In this document: piece after piece, positions 5,480 to 7,060 of the stretch
Layout: each line of letters opens with the position of its first letter
Numbering within the stretch: position 1 is the first letter of the stretch
DNA from: an uncultured Akkermansia sp.
GTDB taxonomy: Bacteria; Verrucomicrobiota; Verrucomicrobiia; Verrucomicrobiales; Akkermansiaceae
Reading direction: 5' to 3'
NCBI GenBank assembly: GCA_904501915.1
Contig: CAJGCV010000095.1
Location: forward strand, 1 to 7,060
Length of the DNA: 7,060 bases
The notes under the pieces: generated by a model
The model's database searches: none
Told to the model about the DNA's origin: nothing
What the model saw: the letters and a program-made list of their open reading frames with translations, nothing else
Position numbers and translations under genes: made by a program

Positions 5480-5846
5480 TCTTTTCATGGTATGTCGAAA
5501 CATTGCGATATCCTGCGCAGAAAAGCCAGGTTATAGTCATGGTTACTGCGCTGATGGGGTATTGCCAGATGCCAATGAACAAGAGCGTCAGCCCCTCCTG
5601 CGCATCATAATTTCCCGCGGCTTTCCAGAGAAGGTGGCTGACCAGACCATACACCATGAACAGCAGCGAAACACAGCCCACAGCCAGGGCAACCTGGCTG
5701 CACCAGCTGCGGCGGCGAGTCATGGCATAAGCCAGCAGCACCGGAGCGGCATACACCAGTCCCCAGGGAAAGGTAAGCATGCAGACCAGCAGCAGCCAGA
5801 TGCCGCAGGCACGTCTCAATTTCCGAACGCTATCAGTGGCTGACAT
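5472..5846 (-). CDS. Small polytopic membrane protein
   Basis: From the ATG at 5846 the protein has 124 residues: MSATDSVRKLRRACGIW, then hydrophobic segments at about 15-41 (long enough for one helix or a hairpin), 51-74 and 86-112, and a short basic tail ending YHEKKN. The positively charged residues 8-12 and 43-46 suggest the N-terminus and first loop face the cytoplasm, which would make the first hydrophobic stretch a hairpin. An in-frame ATG at 5966 would add 40 residues, but these overlap the upstream ankyrin gene and are Arg/Pro-rich, as an out-of-frame shadow would be. No Shine-Dalgarno site is visible before 5846. The gene begins 19 bp after the ankyrin gene's stop, consistent with one transcript. 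I do not recognise the family. Confidence 0.65.
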   Translation of the reverse strand: MSATDSVRKLRRACGIWLLLVCMLTFPWGLVYAAPVLLAYAMTRRRSWCSQVALAVGCVSLLFMVYGLVSHLLWKAAGNYDAQEGLTLLFIGIWQYPISAVTMTITWLFCAGYRNVSTYHEKKN

Positions 5847-5865
5847 AGGGAAGCGGATTCCAAAA

Positions 5866-6114
5866 TCAATTTTTTCCGCTATGGGCGCCCTGCGCCCGCA
5901 GATACGCAACCACCCCGGCCGTGCGGGCATAATCGAGCACCGTTCTGCCGACATGGTCGCGGGCATTCACATCTGCCCCGGCGGCAATCAGGGCGCGGAC
6001 ATCTGCCGCGCTGCCACTCCCGGCGCACTCCATCAGCGGAGTTGTCCCCTCCTGCGCCATAGCGCTACCCGCAGCAAGAGCAAGACAAAAAAGATATTTG
6101 TTGATTGTCATCAT
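5866..6114 (-). CDS. Short secreted ankyrin-repeat protein
   Basis: This 82-residue protein starts MMTINKYLFCLALAAGSAMA, a type I signal peptide probably cut after Ala20 (AMA/QEG). The mature part is about one and a half ankyrin repeats: GTTPLMECAGSGSAADVRAL (23-42), then IAAGADVNARDHVGRTVLDY (43-62), then ARTAGVVAYLRAQGA (63-77). The 'G.TPL' opening, 'LI.aGADVNA.D..G.T.L..A' core and 'YL...GA' closing are diagnostic. Ankyrin repeats bind other proteins, but a stable domain usually needs three or more repeats, so this is either a minimal adaptor or a remnant of a longer gene. The sequence AAGGGA at 6129-6124 lies 9 nt before the first ATG (6114), favouring it over the second ATG at 6111. It appears to be the first gene of the minus-strand run. 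Confidence 0.8.
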   Translation of the reverse strand: MMTINKYLFCLALAAGSAMAQEGTTPLMECAGSGSAADVRALIAAGADVNARDHVGRTVLDYARTAGVVAYLRAQGAHSGKN

Positions 6115-6252
6115 GGCTTATTGTCCCTTACTAATACACCATCCGCACCAGAATGCAAGTTTAATTCAACAACACATTGACTTTTTTTTATTTACGACTT
6201 TTTTCTTGAAAGAACAGAAAAAAAGGGGCAGTATACTTTCAGTAGAGACACC
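6115..6252. promoter_or_regulatory. Divergent intergenic region with A/T tracts
   Basis: This 138-bp region separates the ankyrin gene (minus) from the LprI-like gene (plus). It contains two T-tracts (6182-6189 and 6199-6204) and an A-tract (6218-6224). TTTTTTCT (6199-6206) is the exact reverse complement of AGAAAAAA (6216-6223), with 9 bp between, so the region can form a dyad or a short hairpin and may be bent. For the minus strand, TTGCAT (6158-6153) and TATTAG (6136-6131) are a weak promoter pair, but the implied start would cut off the AAGGGA site, so they may not be used. Confidence 0.4.
6232..6237 (+). promoter_or_regulatory. Candidate -10 box of the LprI-like gene
   Basis: TATACT matches the -10 consensus at 5 of 6 positions and would start transcription near 6244, giving a leader of only about 9 nt. 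The best -35 candidate, TTGAAA (6206-6211), is 20 nt away, longer than the usual 16-18, and lies inside the A/T dyad. The promoter may therefore be weak or need an activator. Confidence 0.45.
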
Positions 6253-7060
6253 ATGAAAATCTTTTTGTCGCTTCTTTGCCTGTTCGTCCTGCCCAGTATC
6301 ACGCCAGCGCCAGCAGCCGATATCTTTATGGGTGAGCGCATCTCCACCAACTCAAACACCAGAAGCGATGATGGGTTCAACGCCATGCTCCTGACCTGGA
6401 CACAGGATATACAGCACGCCCGCAGAAACGGTGAATTATGCGTGTGCAGCAATGCGGACATTGCCGCCGCGCGTCAGGCTGTCAATGATGCCGTTTTTGC
6501 CGCGCGGCGCGCCTATGAGGCACAGATGGAATATGCCCGCTACTCGCTGGAGCCACTCAGCGAAAGCATGCCGCAACGCCACGATGCTGCGTTGCAGCAG
6601 TTCAGTCATGCCTTACTCGTGCTGCTGCAGAGTGATATGCAGCAACTGCGCCTGCGCTCGGTGCTCTGCGATTCCGCCCGCCAGCCAAAAGTGCAGCCCA
6701 GAGAAAATGCCTTCAGCCAGGCACTGACCACCCGCTTCGCCTCCGCACCGACCATGCGCAGCGACATGGCAGAGTTGCAGACTTTCCTGAACCAGCAGCA
6801 CCAGAGAAAAGTGGATTTTGTAACCAGTCTGCTGGCCGGCGACCGCCCGGCGACCGAGTTCCTGACCAACACCCGGCTGGAAGATGCCACGGAGGACTAC
6901 GCCGCCACCTGCCAGGAGAAATTCCGCACCGCCTGCGCCGCCTGGCAGCAATACATGGAGGCCGCCGCCAGGTTACACTGCCCCATTCCCTCCCTGCAGG
7001 GCGGCAGCACCGCCGCCGCCACCGAGGACTGCCGACTGATGCTCCAGATGCAATTCGAAG
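6253..7060 (+). CDS. Secreted LprI-like (DUF1311) protein, 3' end missing
   Basis: The frame is open from ATG 6253 to the window edge (269 codons and one base). MKIFLSLLCLFVLPSITPAPA is a signal peptide with cleavage likely after Ala21 or Ala22. Residues 40-230 are mostly Ala/Gln/Arg-rich and look helical, with cysteines at 63, 65, 139, 220 and 228. The visible C-terminal part has AWQQYMEAAARLHC (230-243), GGS (250-252) and Cys260. This resembles the 'W..Y....C...GGS....C' signature of the LprI N-terminal/DUF1311 family, some members of which inhibit lysozyme in the periplasm. In that family the protein ends soon after this motif, so only a few codons are probably missing. The long helical region before the motif is not part of the usual short family members. 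No clear Shine-Dalgarno sequence precedes the ATG. The family call is from memory of the pattern and is moderate. Confidence 0.65.
   Translation, partial: MKIFLSLLCLFVLPSITPAPAADIFMGERISTNSNTRSDDGFNAMLLTWTQDIQHARRNGELCVCSNADIAAARQAVNDAVFAARRAYEAQMEYARYSLEPLSESMPQRHDAALQQFSHALLVLLQSDMQQLRLRSVLCDSARQPKVQPRENAFSQALTTRFASAPTMRSDMAELQTFLNQQHQRKVDFVTSLLAGDRPATEFLTNTRLEDATEDYAATCQEKFRTACAAWQQYMEAAARLHCPIPSLQGGSTAAATEDCRLMLQMQFE

Noticed and set aside
5847..5966. Longer start for the small membrane protein
   Set aside because: The 40 extra residues overlap the ankyrin coding sequence in another frame and look like translated shadow. The start at 5846 leaves a normal 19-bp gap.
6192..6461. An 89-codon minus-strand open frame at the divergent region
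   Set aside because: It overlaps the signal peptide region of the plus-strand gene, and its tail is translated from the T-tracts. No motif or ribosome site supports it.
1..7060. CRISPR arrays, tRNA or rRNA genes, insertion sequences, toxin-antitoxin or defence genes
   Set aside because: I looked for regularly spaced repeats, terminal inverted repeats with transposase motifs, and nuclease, helicase or toxin motifs, and saw none that held up.

Overview
The window most resembles a chromosomal stretch of a Gram-negative bacterium. It has moderately high GC coding DNA with AT-rich promoters, several Sec signal peptides, one lipoprotein signal and no mobile-element, phage or plasmid genes. An enolase carrying the GAHSDAPIDFQEF variant, many clade-restricted small envelope proteins, a short secreted ankyrin protein and little use of Shine-Dalgarno sites suggest Verrucomicrobiota, possibly an Akkermansia relative. 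That placement is an inference and was not tested.

Layout, left to right. At 1-140 (minus) is the 5' end of an iron-sulfur scaffold (NifU-like) gene that runs off the left edge. At 342-1616 (minus) is a complete enolase gene (eno) with a readable sigma-70 promoter, whose -35 box sits inside a perfect 9-bp inverted repeat. At 1826-4310 (plus) is a tightly packed four-gene run: a lipoprotein with a probable leaderless start, a three-helix membrane protein, a small cytoplasmic-looking protein, and a membrane protein with a PH-like domain. This run converges on, and overlaps by 40 bp, a minus-strand run at 4271-6114. Read from its own 5' end, the minus-strand run encodes a short secreted ankyrin protein, a small polytopic membrane protein, a 10-bp inverted repeat, and two secreted proteins of unknown function. 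From 6253 to the right edge (plus) is a divergently transcribed secreted protein. Its visible C-terminal part has the W..Y / Cys / GGS / Cys pattern of the LprI-like (DUF1311) family.

Only enolase has a firmly known role (glycolysis and gluconeogenesis). The rest of the window looks like envelope-associated accessory genes: seven of the eight proteins to the right of eno carry a signal peptide, a lipobox or membrane helices. They are organised as two converging operons plus one divergent gene. I cannot assign a pathway to them, and I do not see a recognisable defence, secretion or mobile system. The most distinctive signals are regulatory: the inverted repeat in the eno promoter, the leaderless lipoprotein start, the inverted repeat around a stop codon inside the minus-strand run, and the overlapping 3' ends of the converging operons. 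No intergenic stretch exceeds about 210 bp, and I found no tRNA, rRNA or CRISPR array.
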